Assembly: GCF_018991925.1 (NCBI RefSeq)
Contig: NW_024727688.1
Coordinates: 925,001 to 989,000 of the forward strand
Direction of reading: 5' to 3'
From: Homarus americanus
Taxonomy: Eukaryota > Arthropoda > Malacostraca > Decapoda > Nephropidae
DNA length: 64,000 nucleotides
In this document: one piece after another, positions 48,247-58,940 of the stretch
Position numbering within the stretch: the first letter of the stretch is position 1
Layout: each line of letters begins with the position of its first letter
Notes under the pieces: generated by a model
Told to the model about the DNA's origin: nothing
Databases searched by the model: none
What the model saw: only the letters and a program-made list of their open reading frames with translations
Translations under genes and position numbers: made by a program

Positions 48247-49201
48247 CAGAGACCGAAAGAAAGATGCGTGTGTTTGTTCCTCTTCCATGTTATATTCAGG
48301 TAAGCCAATTTTCATCACTACGTTCTAAGTCTATATATATATATAATCGTTCTCTGTATTATTGTGTTTATTATCGTATCATTATTTTTTTTCTCTTCCT
48401 TGGTCATTCAGATTTTTTATATTGATATTATTCAGATTATTATTATTATTATTATTATTAAGTAAACAAACCAACGATTAAAAAGTTTTAAGTATGGGAT
48501 ACGTTCCTTACCCTCCCTCCCTCCCTCCCTCCTCCCTCTTCCCCCTCCTCCCTCTCCTTCCTCCTCTCCTATCTCTGGGTTGCTGCATATCTCCTCCGAA
48601 AATACCACTCTTTCTCTATATATCTCTCCCCCTTTCTTCCCCAGTCTTCTTCTGAGGCCATGTAATCCCTCCCTCTTCCTCCCTCTCCTCTTTTCTGGCT
48701 CTCCCTCCCTTTTTATTCGCGAAATTGCATTGCGATGATTGAGTCTCGAGGATTTATTCATTAATGACAATTAGTATCTCATCAAAAAAGTGTCGGTATG
48801 ACAGTAAACACCAAGTGAATTCAGCAAAGTGGCAACTGTCCTTGGTTTTCCTCCCCCCCATCCCCGTCGGCTAGAGCCTGTCGGGCCTGTCATGCTTAAT
48901 CTGCTCTGTCAAAACTCTAATGAAATGTGACACTGGTTTAAGGAATTTTTTAAGCATATTTCTGTCGGATTAGGTGGAATTTGTAAGCCTTTCCAGGGTC
49001 CTCTTGAGGCCTGGTTAGGTCCCCCTGTCTCGCTAGGAGGCGCACCGCACACCCCAGTACTGGTTGGGACTTGTATGCAAATATTGATTGTTATACCCAA
49101 CACAGTTATTAATATTTTGCTGTCGAGATTGCAAGACAAAAACTGACTCGAGAGGGTTCCGCCTTCCTCTAACAGTCACGTTGGGTTTATTGTGTGTTTT
49201 C

Positions 49202-49203
<2 letters not shown>
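48246..49203. other. Unique non-coding DNA
   Basis: A short ATT tract at about 48435-48461 and a pyrimidine-rich stretch at about 48510-48710. No gene. Confidence 0.58.
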
Positions 49204-49243
<40 letters not shown>

Positions 49244-49472
49244 TGTGTCTCATTTCACACACATTTTTTAAAAATCTTTTTACGTTCTCTCCCTCAGCCT
49301 TCCATCAACTCAAAACTTCCATTTTTATCCAACCTCTCTCCCCTCTCTCCCCCACTCACTCCTGAACCTAGGTATTCACTCTCCTTCCCTCCCTCTCTCA
49401 CCTCCCTCTCCCAGCCTCTCACAACCCTTCTCTCCCTCCTCCTCTCCCCCACTTCACCGTCTGTCACTCTGT

Positions 49473-49532
<60 letters not shown>

Positions 49533-49618
49533 CTCTCTCTGCCTAAATTGCCAGCCTTATTCTTTCTTTCTTTCTTTCTTTCTTCCTTTCTTCCATCCTT
49601 TCTTTCTTTCTTTCTTTA
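49204..49618. repeat. CT and CTTT tracts in pyrimidine-rich DNA
   Basis: CT at about 49204-49241 and 49476-49510, (CTTT)n at about 49511-49535 and 49558-49618, with C/T-rich sequence between. Confidence 0.9.
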
Positions 49619-50161
49619 GTGCTCAGAAAATTCCGTCGTCATATATATTTCTTTTCTGATGCCATGACACCATTTATTTATATTCACTTACATTCCTTTA
49701 TTCATCTTATTCATCCACTGTATTATTATTATTATTATTATATTTTGTTTCTTCTCTTCACTTTTGTTACCATAAATAAAACACAAAAAAGTAATCCTGT
49801 TTTTGTGTTTTGTTTTTATCCCCTTTTGTTTTTTTTCCTTTTCTCTTGTTTATCTACAATTTTTTCTATGCCTCCCTTTCGTCCTTCTCTCGTTTTCATT
49901 TTTTTGGGGGTAAATATCCAATTCAATTTTTTGTTTTATGACTGTTTTTATCACGTTTTTGCATGTCTCCTTTTGGGGTAAGGGCTGTGGAGGGGGGGCT
50001 TCACATTTTTTTGTCTAGTTTATCTTTTCAGTCTTCGTTCTGTTCTGTTATTTTTTTTTTACTATTCAATCATTTTTTTTTTTTTAAATTTATTCCATTT
50101 TTACATATTGGCTTTTGGTTTTGTTGTGTGAGGAGGAGGAGAAGTCTTATAGCAACTGGAG

Positions 50162-50196
<35 letters not shown>

Positions 50197-50322
50197 CAAG
50201 TACCTTTTCGTTTTAAATTTATTTTTTCTACAACTCTCTCATTTACATCACAACATTTAACTCTTACTTATCCACTCCAGTTATTTGAAGGAGGAGGTCA
50301 CCATATCCAGAGAGAGGGAGGA
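49619..50322. other. T-rich non-coding DNA
   Basis: A TTA run at about 49720-49742 and a TG tract at about 50165-50195. No gene. Confidence 0.6.
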
Positions 50323-50410
50323 GGAGGAGGAGGAGAGGCAGGAGGGAGAGAGAGGGGAGGAGAGGCAGGAGGGAGAGAGAGGGGAGGAGAAGGTGGAGGA
50401 GAGGGGGAGT
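50323..50410. repeat. Purine repeat, GGAGGAGAGGCAGGAGGGAG units
   Basis: Two near-identical units of about 35 bp, followed by degenerate GGAGA sequence. Confidence 0.82.
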
Positions 50411-50709
50411 GGGAGAGGGACTTAATACATAGGCATACACTATACAGTATACATAGAGGCTAGGAATACATACACAATCACCACCACAGTATTAATATAT
50501 TTCACACTACTTTATATAAACTATTAATTGAACCAAAAAATAAAAATAAATCCTCTTAATTTACATCACAGTCGAGGCAAATTAGCTATGTACTCGTTAA
50601 CTCACGCGAGGTTGGACTCTTACGCTGTACTGAGTCCCTTTAGCACTCATTGCTTACAAACGTGACGTCATAGTTATTTTGGTGGGGTTGATTATGATGT
50701 CATTGTTGT

Positions 50710-50712
<3 letters not shown>

Positions 50713-50745
<33 letters not shown>
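50713..50745. repeat. (GA)n microsatellite
   Basis: A GA tract of about 30 bases, followed at 50783 by a short CCTAACCTAACC patch. Confidence 0.93.
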
Positions 50746-50750
<5 letters not shown>

Positions 50751-50933
50751 ACTTAAGTGGTGTAGTTCCTCTTGTTGGTGTTACCTAACCTAACCTACCC
50801 TGACCCCATTTACACTCCCGGACACTGTGGTCACTGCCGGCAACCACAGTGACGTTTATTCAGCCGTCAGACACCTGTGAACAAGCGGCGTCCTTGTTGG
50901 TATGTTAACATTGTTACTGAAGCTGTGCTGTCT

Positions 50934-50980
50934 GGGTGGGTGGGTGGGCGGGTGGGTGGGTGGGTTGTGTGGGTGGGTGG
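50934..50980 (+). other. Strong G-quadruplex motif upstream of plexin
   Basis: Eight consecutive GGG runs (50934-50964) separated by single T or C bases, then two more at 50971-50977. Single-base loops are the arrangement known to give very stable G-quadruplexes. It lies about 0.7 kb before the plexin exon on the same strand; a regulatory role is inference. Confidence 0.85.
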
Positions 50981-51043
50981 ATGGTGTAACCTTCTCTGGT
51001 GTATGTGTTGAACCGTTCATTGCCTCAGCTGAGTTTGTTGTTG

Positions 51044-51044
<1 letters not shown>

Positions 51045-51085
<41 letters not shown>
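51045..51085. repeat. (TG)n microsatellite
   Basis: A perfect TG tract about 65 bases after the G-run motif. Confidence 0.95.
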
Positions 51086-51086
<1 letters not shown>

Positions 51087-51647
51087 AGTAAAAGTGTTCA
51101 TGCTGCTGACTAATACCAGTAAATATCCCTCTTGTTGTATCTTATAAACACTATGAAGAGGAAGGATGAGCCAAACTAATAATACTGTAAGTTGAAAATT
51201 TTGGTCTTGGTGTAGATGGTGAGCCGTGTTATTGGTGGTTCTGGTTATTATCAATATTATGGTGATACACAAGTGCAGTGTCATGTACGCCGCCAACAGT
51301 GATAGCCAGATCTTGTTGCCTGGCAGCCTCCAACACCAGCCATATAATAAGGTGTGTCTTGCTCCTCTATAATCCACTTTAGACACGGGAGAGAGGGGGG
51401 GCGTGTAGAGGAGCCTGGTAATCTGTAATACGGGAGGACGTAGTTTCACGGTATAATGTGGGGTCACTGGATGGCAATAACATACACATAAAATTCAATT
51501 TCTCGTATGACAGCTGCATTAATATTAGAGTCAGTAAATGGGTTATCATAAAAATCTTTCTCTCTCTTTTTTTGTGTTATTATTTAGTCAATCATTGTGT
51601 GTTGTGTCGTCCTTGTGCGTGTATTAATCTGAGATTATTTCTTGCAG
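51086..51647 (+). other. Presumed 5' intron end of plexin, with acceptor
   Basis: Unique sequence without an exon of its own. It ends in a pyrimidine-rich TTATTTCTTGCAG at 51635-51647, a good 3' splice site. This implies at least one upstream non-coding exon of plexin that cannot be located by eye. Confidence 0.6.
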
Positions 51648-51648
51648 G

Positions 51649-51687
51649 ATGGGCCGGCGAGGCGAGGCGTGGGTATCCTCGCGGTGA
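51649..51687 (+). promoter_or_regulatory. Upstream ORF in the plexin 5' leader
   Basis: If splicing uses the AG at 51647, the exon begins G-ATG. That ATG opens a 12-codon ORF, MGRRGEAWVSSR, ending at TGA 51685-51687, just 18 bases before the plexin ATG and in a different frame. Short uORFs usually lower translation of the main ORF. A competing donor-like GTGAGT at 51684-51689 could instead make 51648-51683 a 36-base mini-exon, in which case the plexin ATG would be skipped in that isoform. Confidence 0.55.
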
Positions 51688-51705
51688 GTGACGCCCGGGG
51701 CCGCC

Positions 51706-53166
51706 ATGGCAGTAGTAGCAGCAGCAGCAGCAGCGGCGGCGCCAGCGGCGCACCCTCTAGCTGTCCGGGCCGTTCGCATCTACCTGCTACTCAGCGGACT
51801 CCATCTCGTCCTGGGCGGTTCCCTGCTACCGGAGGCGGGCGGGGGGTTGAGCCCTCCTAAAGAAGACTCGGAGGCGGTGCAGTGGGAACAGAATGCTGGC
51901 ACAGTAGCATTCAACGTGACGCGTGCTGTGGTGGCACAGTTCACACCAGCCAATGGCACCCACAGACTCACTCACCTGTCGCTCGACTCCAACACTGATG
52001 ATGTCTACCTTGGTGCTGTGAACCGCCTCTATCAGTTAGATGGTGACACCTTCTACCCGCTGCACCAGGTGGTAACGGGACCTCGACAAGACTCCCCGTC
52101 TTGCCACGCTAGTGGGTGCGAACCCCACGTTCAGAAAGTGCCCACTGATAACTACAATAAGCTGCTCGTAGTAGCACAGTCTGTTGGTCGAGTGATAGCG
52201 TGTGGGTCTGTGTCACAGGGCGCATGTGACACTTATCACCTAGGGAACATCTCGGTGCATCGGAATTACATTCCTAAGTCCGTAGCAGCCAACCACCCCA
52301 ATGCCTCTACGTTTGCATTCGTGGGACCAGAACGGTACCACCCATGGGGTGGCTCAGAGGCACTTTACGTTGGCACCACCTTCACCACCGTCGGGGATTA
52401 CCGTCACGATGTTCCCGCCATCTCTACCAGAAATCTCTATGATCTAGATTACGCAGAGTTTTCCTACTCTAAACAGTCACTACTTCGTATAGATGTTAAG
52501 CTACGGGACCACTTCCTCGTTCAGTATGTCTATGGTTTTAATGCTACCAACTACGTGTATTTCCTGACGGTGCAGAAGAAGTCGCACCTCCCAGGACAAG
52601 AAGAATCTGGCTACGTGAGTCGCATCTCTAGGTCTTGTATCTCGGACCCCAACTATGACTCTTACACGGAGATCACACTCGAGTGTCAGGGAGGTGACAG
52701 CGCCAACTACAATCTGGTGCAGGACGCCAAGCTGATCCGTGCAGGCAGTGACCTGGCCGCCAGCATGGGCATGGCCAAAGGTGACCCGCTCCTGGTGGGC
52801 GTGTTCGCGCCCTCACAAGGACACACAGCGAGGCCTGAGACCGCCTCTGCCGTGTGTGTGTACTCTGTGCATGATATTGAAGCCAAGTTTAACGAAAACA
52901 TCCACATGTGCTTCAACGGGTCCATGTTGTACCGCAGTATGGAGTACATCTCTGGCCCCATCCTCAACGGCAAGTGTCCCCAGCAGGGCACCATGGGCAA
53001 CATCCTCTCCTTCTGTGAAGTGGGTCTCAAGATCTCCGGCCCGGCGCCTGTGGTGGGCAGGGCGGCACTGCGGCTGCCCAGGACCTTGGTGACGGGGTTG
53101 CAAGCCACAGCTGCCGCCGCCCACACCGTCGCCTTCCTGGGCACCAGCACCGGCACCATCAAGAAG
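51706..53166 (+). CDS. PlexA: Plexin, first coding exon: signal peptide and most of the sema domain (5' partial gene)
   Basis: Plexins are single-pass receptors for semaphorins. They steer axons and cell shape through a cytoplasmic GAP domain. This exon encodes 487 residues. I start at ATG 51706 (GCCGCCATGG context), not at the in-frame GTG at 51688. Residues 5-12 are eight Ala; about 24-38 (RIYLLLSGLHLVLGG) form the signal-peptide core. The sema domain runs from about 65 to the exon end, with VYLGAVNRLYQL (100-111), VTGP (123-126), ACGSVSQGAC (165-174) and LVQDA (337-341). Ten cysteines (133, 138, 166, 174, 311, 327, 384, 402, 424, 437) match the plexin sema pattern. Six N-glycosylation sequons lie at N70, N83, N181, N199, N279 and N404. 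The exon closes in phase 0 at AAG|GTAAGT. The end of sema, PSI, IPT, membrane and GAP parts are missing, being encoded beyond the window. Plexin identity is near certain; class A rather than B rests on the GNILSFCEVGLKISG segment from memory. Confidence 0.95.
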
Positions 53167-53172
53167 GTAAGT
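53167..53172 (+). other. 5' splice donor of the plexin exon
   Basis: AAG|GTAAGT is a full consensus donor. Reading through it would add only nine residues (VSPPP-type ending and Cys) before a stop at 53188, and these have no sema similarity, so splicing here is well supported. Confidence 0.9.
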
Positions 53173-53896
53173 CCTCCACCTTGTTAGACTCGTCACGTGT
53201 GAGACAAAAACGTAATCTCTCACTGCTTAATTTGGATGCTAATGAAGGTCTGATAAATTGTCTTCGAATCCCCTTACGACAAAGATCACTGAAGTTTAAT
53301 ATCTCTTTTACAACCGTGATGAGCCCAGAGTCCAGCTGTTGTTTGTGGTGAAAGTAACACCAGAAGTGAGTTATGATAACTCACTAACCTGTGTCATAAC
53401 ACTTGGGGTAGTACTTATTAACTGCCTGGACAGTAGGAGCGGCTACCACCACTACTCACGGTAACCTAACTCACCCCACTGCCTCTCCTAGCACACACTC
53501 CCTTCCCCGACCCCATGTCTCCCTCTGGCTCACCCAGATCTCTTGCCACATCTAGCTAACCTACTCTCCCCCCCTAAACCCCTGCCTCCCCTCAAGCCCC
53601 TTGCCCTCCCTATCACCTTACGTCCCCCAGCCTCCGTCGTGTGGTGGCGCGTCACAGACTCTGATGACATTTTAATTAGACTTCTTCGTCAGTTCTCTCT
53701 TCAGGTTTTTGTGTCGTGGTTTTCATAATGAATTGAGCCGCCTCACAGGTTGATCCTTATCGAGGAAACAATTAGCAGATATTCCATACCCCAAAAACGT
53801 GTAGAAAGGCAAAAGATGGAAGGAAAAATATCTCAGTATCTTAAGTTATCTGCCGAAGATATGTACACCACCTGACGTCATGGCTAGGTTAGGTTA

Positions 53897-53953
<57 letters not shown>

Positions 53954-55707
53954 TTTAAACGCATGTGCATGTATTCCTGTGTATTTATGTGTTGTGCCAT
54001 ATGCGTGTTTGCATATATTTGAGTGTTTGTTTGGCAGGAGGCACAGTAAGCGGCGGCACTAGTAAGGGTGACACGCCGCCACACTTGTACTCATCCCTAG
54101 TAATCGATGCTGTGTGTTGGTAAATAAGTGATATGTTACGCGTGTAAATAAACAATAGGATTTAATATATCCGATAATGGATTGGATTTACCTTTGTGTT
54201 TTCATGTATATCGGGCGGTTAATTTTGGTAAACTGGATTAATTTTCGTGTTTGTTGCTCCACCCACCCAGATATTACCAGCTGGGGTACGATGCTGCAAG
54301 TAACCACCACCACCACCACTACCACCATGTAGAGGCACCAGTAGGGGAGAGAGTGAGAGAGAGAGAGAGAAAGTGAGAGAGAGAGAGGGAGGGGGAAAGT
54401 TAACGAGAACAACAAGGAGACGCAGCTTCTCCAGGGCCTCCCACTGACCCGTTCTGCCAGATGGTCTGATGACCCTTTAATTACCCCCTACTTCCCCCCC
54501 CCCTCTCTCCCCACCTCCTCCTCCCTCTCCTTTTCCTCCTCCTCCTCTATTCTCCCTCATCCTCTTATCCCCCAAGTAGAAGGGTAGAAGAAGAGGTGTA
54601 GAGATAGACGGAGAGAAGAGAGTTGAGGAGGCAAATGGAGAGAGAGAGAGAGAGAGAGTATAGGAAAGCAGTAAAAGGCAAGGGGGGGTGGGTGGAGGGG
54701 AGGGGTGTGTGTGGATGGAGGGGGGACACAGAGGGAGGAGCTAGAGGGGGTATAAGGTAGGATGATGAGTGGAAGATAACTAGAAGGAGTGGAGGGATAG
54801 ATAGAGGGAGGTGGAGGGATAGGTTGAAGGCCAGGAACACTGTGTCGACTGTCGTTCTCACTTTTCATTTCGGCTAGATTAGGTTTGGTTAGGTTAGGTT
54901 AGGTTAGGTTAGGTTAGGTTAGGTTAGGTTTGGTTAGATTAGGTTATTTACGATTATGGTTGACGCTAACGACCACAACCTCGTCACCTGTCACCACACA
55001 AATGTCGGGTCGATCATTAACACTCATTATTTACCTGTATTGAATCACCTGCCGAGGGGGAGGGGGTGTGGGGGGGGGGGGAACATACAGTAAACCCAAG
55101 TGCCATCAAATTACTCTATTGAATCGTTAATAAATTTATAATATATATAATACCACATCATGGACACTTTCATCGCTCTTTCATGATCAAAAAACAGGAA
55201 AATATATAATGTGTGGTGAGGTTAAAACTATATATATGAACAATATATAACCTGGATATATTGCCGGTGAATGATTGAATATTCGAGTCAAAAGAGTTCA
55301 GGTAGAATGAATAAAAAGATATATATTTAACTTATTCACAATACCTATGAGCTATTAAATGACTCCACGTGTTAACCTCGAACACCAAGAGACGATAAAT
55401 ATATACCTCGTGTGAACCCCACCAGTGAAGTAATGAATAACTCCAAGCTCATTATAACTCACAAGATGTTTAAAAAATATGAATATCGTTAATTATGAGT
55501 GAGTAAATAGCTCCTATTAATGTTATTATTCGTATTTAACTTATAGCATAGTGTCTAAATAAATTAATAGCTCACTTTCCACTACACAGTAATCAAAAGA
55601 TCGATCAAAGTTGGGTTTTTTTATTCGTGAATAGCTGGGTTAGGTTGGCTTGGCTCGGCTTGGGTCAGATTGGGTTGGGTTAGGTTAGGTTAGTCGAAAG
55701 CCATGTA

Positions 55708-55749
<42 letters not shown>

Positions 55750-56576
55750 ATATAAACACCAGGCGATAATTAAAATCAATCCATCATTAATTATAATAGA
55801 TACTACTCCTGCGCTCTTCAATAACTAAGGCCTTTAACTACGTAACTACAATAGGTCGGTAATTAAACTAGTCCATCAACAATTAATACAACTCATTTTA
55901 ACAGAGAGAATTAAACAAGAAGAACCAATCATGTCTTCCTTCCTCCGCCTTGGAATTACTGAACTACCACGAAATCATTCACCACAACATCTAGACTTGG
56001 GACTTGTCAGTATCTCGAGTCATCAGTCACCGCCAAACACTGTCTTTGAAGTAATGGTTTTAGCGAATATGAATCTCCTACCTAGTATTTTCCTCACACC
56101 CCACACACTTACACCACCTTATCCCACCACCTCACCCCCGACCCACTACACCACTCACCCCTACCCGGTTAATATTTAGTAGTTATTAACACCTATTTGT
56201 ATATTGACTTTTGTATGGGCAGATAGAGGAAAAACTAAAATAACTTATTCTATAACGTTTCCTTCGCCAATTTTTAGTTTTTGAGTTATTTTTAAATTTA
56301 TATTTGAATTACTCGGCCAGTCAGCGTGAGTCAAAGTCTATAATTATACGAATGAAAGAAAAGCTCGTCCGAAAGCTATTGAATTAACCGTGTGCCGCAA
56401 AGCCGGAATCAGCTCCATCTATCGGCAAGGCCCAAAATAAAATCCAGCTCCGAAAAGGGGGGGGGGGGTAATCTCAAACTCCACCTCTGCGTCTCGAGTT
56501 ATTATTCACTATAATTTTTATTATATTTTTGTACGTTCTCTGAGTTTATTAACCATTAAGTTATTGTTTTCTCGAC
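53173..56576 (+). other. Presumed plexin intron, with repeats
   Basis: Holds a TG tract (53899-53951), pyrimidine/purine patches (54480-54800), short GA tracts (about 54356-54387 and 55715-55746), a TTAGG array with TTTGG/TTAGA variants (54875-54957) and a looser TTAGG/TTGGC patch (55637-55694). No next plexin exon was found here or in the rest of the window. Confidence 0.65.
54875..54957. repeat. TTAGG array
   Basis: About twelve clean TTAGG units flanked by TTTGG and TTAGA variants, oriented TTAGG on the + strand. Confidence 0.93.
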
Positions 56577-57016
56577 ATGTACTGTAAATCGTATATAGTC
56601 ATAGTCTTTGGAGCGAGCTCTTTCCTTGGTCGAACTCGAAATACTTAGCAACTGGCGTCGCATCGGCTGCATGCCGGCCAGGGTCGTGGCGCCGAACGTA
56701 AACAACTCGTATGACGCGGAGGAAATAATTTCTTTAAGTGAATCTCAACTGTAATTATGCATATATACACTCAACTGTTCCTGTTGTCGAGGGAATCGAC
56801 GTATTCGGTCAACAGACGATGTTCTCACCGATACTAACGCCTTCTGCCTCAGAGGCCCTTACTACACGCACACCCAAAAGCTCCAGTTTTCCTATCTTTC
56901 GTATATGGTCTCTTGCGTGAGTGTCGATGTGACGTGATAGTTGTGCGCATGCGCTTGATTTTTCATTGGCCAATCAGCGCTAGCCTTGATGAGCAGGCAG
57001 AGCAGGTAGTTGGAAG
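56577..57016 (+). promoter_or_regulatory. CpG-rich candidate promoter, TATA-less housekeeping type
   Basis: Composition changes sharply to CpG-rich (for example around 56625-56725). A compact cluster follows: CRE-like TGACGTGA at 56930-56937, palindromic NRF-1-type GCGCATGCGC at 56945-56954, and ATTGG at 56965-56969 abutting CCAATCAG at 56970-56977. The YY1-type AAGATGGCG at 57014-57022 contains an ATG. This combination and spacing is typical of TATA-less housekeeping promoters in animals; transcription to the right is inferred from the YY1 orientation. Confidence 0.6.
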
Positions 57017-57139
57017 ATGGCGTCTGTGTGTGTGAAAGGTGTACTTTGGCTGACCGGCGCGTTATTTAGCGCGTTTTGGACAACTACACCTCAGCCGTTG
57101 ACATCTTTAAGGATTACGGTGTTCTCGTTTCGTCAGTAA
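57017..57139 (+). CDS. Candidate small ORF or first coding exon after the CpG-rich promoter
   Basis: A 40-codon ORF starts at the ATG inside AAGATGGCG. It opens MASVCVKG and continues with a hydrophobic VLWLTGALFSAFW segment that would suit a signal anchor. Two readings are possible. A donor-like CA|GTAAAG at 57135/57136 would splice just before the stop and make this the N-terminus of a longer protein. Alternatively, the stronger donor TGTG|GTAAGA at 57192/57193 leaves the ORF complete as an uORF or micropeptide. I do not recognise the family. Confidence 0.35.
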   Translation: MASVCVKGVLWLTGALFSAFWTTTPQPLTSLRITVFSFRQ

Positions 57140-57192
57140 AGTGTCCGAGATGTGATTCCGAGTGTCAGTGCCGTGTAGATCGTCATACTGTG

Positions 57193-57509
57193 GTAAGAGA
57201 CGGACGCTGACGAAGAGGAAGGGTCCTGGCCAGTGTGGATTTTCACCTATATCTCCTAATTAAGATAAGTTTATTATACACCGGCGGGGGGGAGGGGGTC
57301 CATGGGCGCTTGGAAGTTAGTTCAGGTATTTCTGGTTTGGTTAGGTTAGGTTTTATTAGTTTTTTGGCGATTTTTTACCCTCCATTTTATTAATATCCCC
57401 CATAACAGCTCATATCTGACGGCAATTAAGGTCATAGTTGTATTTACACGATGAATTACACTATTAAAGCCGATTTCCCATAGTAATTTAGGTGTTAACT
57501 ACTAAATAT
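57193..57509 (+). other. Donor-like site and following unique DNA
   Basis: GTAAGA at 57193 follows a CpG-containing stretch and is a good 5' splice site candidate. Downstream the sequence returns to AT-rich non-coding DNA with a two-unit TTAGG patch near 57337-57351. Confidence 0.45.
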
Positions 57510-58279
57510 CTCTCCCCTACCCTCACACCCTCAGCCTTGCACTCCTCACCCCCATAACCTTACACCCCTCCCCAACACACCCCCTTCCCAACACACTACA
57601 CCCCTTCCCCCACACACTACACCCCTTCCCCCACACACCACACCCCTTCCCCCACACACTACACCCCCTTCCCCCACACACTACACCCCATTCCCCAAAC
57701 ACACCACACCCCATTCCCCAACACACTACACCTTCCCCACACACTACACCCCTTCCCCACCCACTACACTTCCCCCACCCACTACACCTTCCCACCCACT
57801 ACACCCCCCACCCACCACACCCCCCCTCCCACCCACTACACCCCCTCCCTCCACCCACTACACCCCCTCCACCCACCACACCCTCCCCACCCACCACACC
57901 CCCCCCCCCCACCCACCACACCCCTCCCCACCCACCACACCCCCCACTCACACCCCCCTCCCCCAACCACCACACCCCTCCCCACCCACCACACCCCCTC
58001 CCCACCCACCACACCCCCTCCCCACCACTACACCCCTCCCCCCACCCACACTCCCCCACCCACTCACCCCCCCCACCCACTACACCCCCCCCCACCCACT
58101 ACACCCCCTCCCCCACCCACCCCCCACCCCTCCCCACCACTCACCCCCTCCCCCCCACCCACTACACCCCCTCCCCCACCCCTACACCCTCCCCACCCAC
58201 ACCCCCTCCCCCACCCACACCCCCTCCCCCACCCACCCCCTCCCCACCCACTACACCCCCTCCCTCCACCCACTACACA
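57510..58279. repeat. A/C-rich satellite, CACACCCCCTCCCCACCCAC units
   Basis: About 750 bases of imperfect units of roughly 18-20 bp made almost only of A, C and T on the + strand, ending abruptly at unique DNA near 58280. The Gly/Trp/Val/Cys-rich reverse frames are artefacts. Confidence 0.93.
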
Positions 58280-58486
58280 GGACTGGCCTGTATCGACTGT
58301 CGCACACTTGCACACGACCATTATTCGCCACTATCTCCGCCGCTAACAACACCCATTTCAACCAACTACTGTCTATCACACCACAATGGCCTCCAGCCCT
58401 CACTTTACGCCCTCCTTCATTAGCAGTGGACGGCCCTAACGACTGTGTGTAACGCGAGAGGTTTCTGTCATAATTGTTGAAATTCT
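58280..58486. other. Unique spacer between two C-rich arrays
   Basis: About 200 bases of ordinary composition with no recognised gene. Confidence 0.6.
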
Positions 58487-58940
58487 CCATTCCCGTTCAT
58501 TCCCCTTACCCCCTTTCCTCCCCATTCTCCCCCTTTCCCTCCCATTCTCCCCTCTTTCCCTCCCATCCCTCTCCCTTCCCATTCCCTCCCCTTCCTCTCC
58601 CTCCCCTTTCCCTCCCACCTCTCCCCCTCTCTCCCATTCCCTCCCTTCCCTCCACTCCCTCCCCTTCCTCCCCCTTCCCTTCCCCTTCCCCTTCCCTCCC
58701 CTTTCCCCCTTCCCCTTTCCTTCCTTCCTTTCCCTTCCCTTCCCCCCTTCCCTTCTTCCCCCTTCCTTCCCCCCTTTCCTTCTTCCCCTTTCTTTCCCTT
58801 CCTCTCCCCCTCCCCCTTTCCCTCCCCCCTCCTCCCCCTTCCCTTCTTCCCCCTTTCCTTCCCCCTCTCCCCTTTCCCCCTCCCTCTCCCTTCCTCCCCC
58901 TTTCTCCCCCTCTTCCTCCCCCCTTCCCTTCCACCCTTCC
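58487..58940. repeat. Homopyrimidine C/T repeat
   Basis: About 450 bases of CCCTTCC/CCCATTCTCC-type units with a few A and no G on the + strand. The long Pro/Ser/Phe and reverse Gly/Arg/Lys/Glu frames are translations of it. Confidence 0.93.

Noticed and set aside
50856..51467. 203-codon - frame opposite the plexin 5' region
   Set aside because: Starts at GTG, crosses a TG tract (His-Thr run) and the G-run motif (Pro-rich end); the remaining part has no recognised family.
51688..51705. GTG at 51688 as plexin start
   Set aside because: Eukaryotic initiation at the in-frame ATG 51706 has far better context; the preceding six codons are leader.
51642..51860. Overlapping +1 frame across the plexin start
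   Set aside because: Shadow of the GC-rich Ala repeat and signal-peptide codons.
53167..53187. Plexin reading through to the stop at 53188
   Set aside because: These codons are intron sequence after a consensus donor and do not match sema domains.
53255..53290. TTCGAATCCCC resembling a Pol III B box
   Set aside because: No A box at the right distance and no cloverleaf; not a tRNA or SINE by eye.
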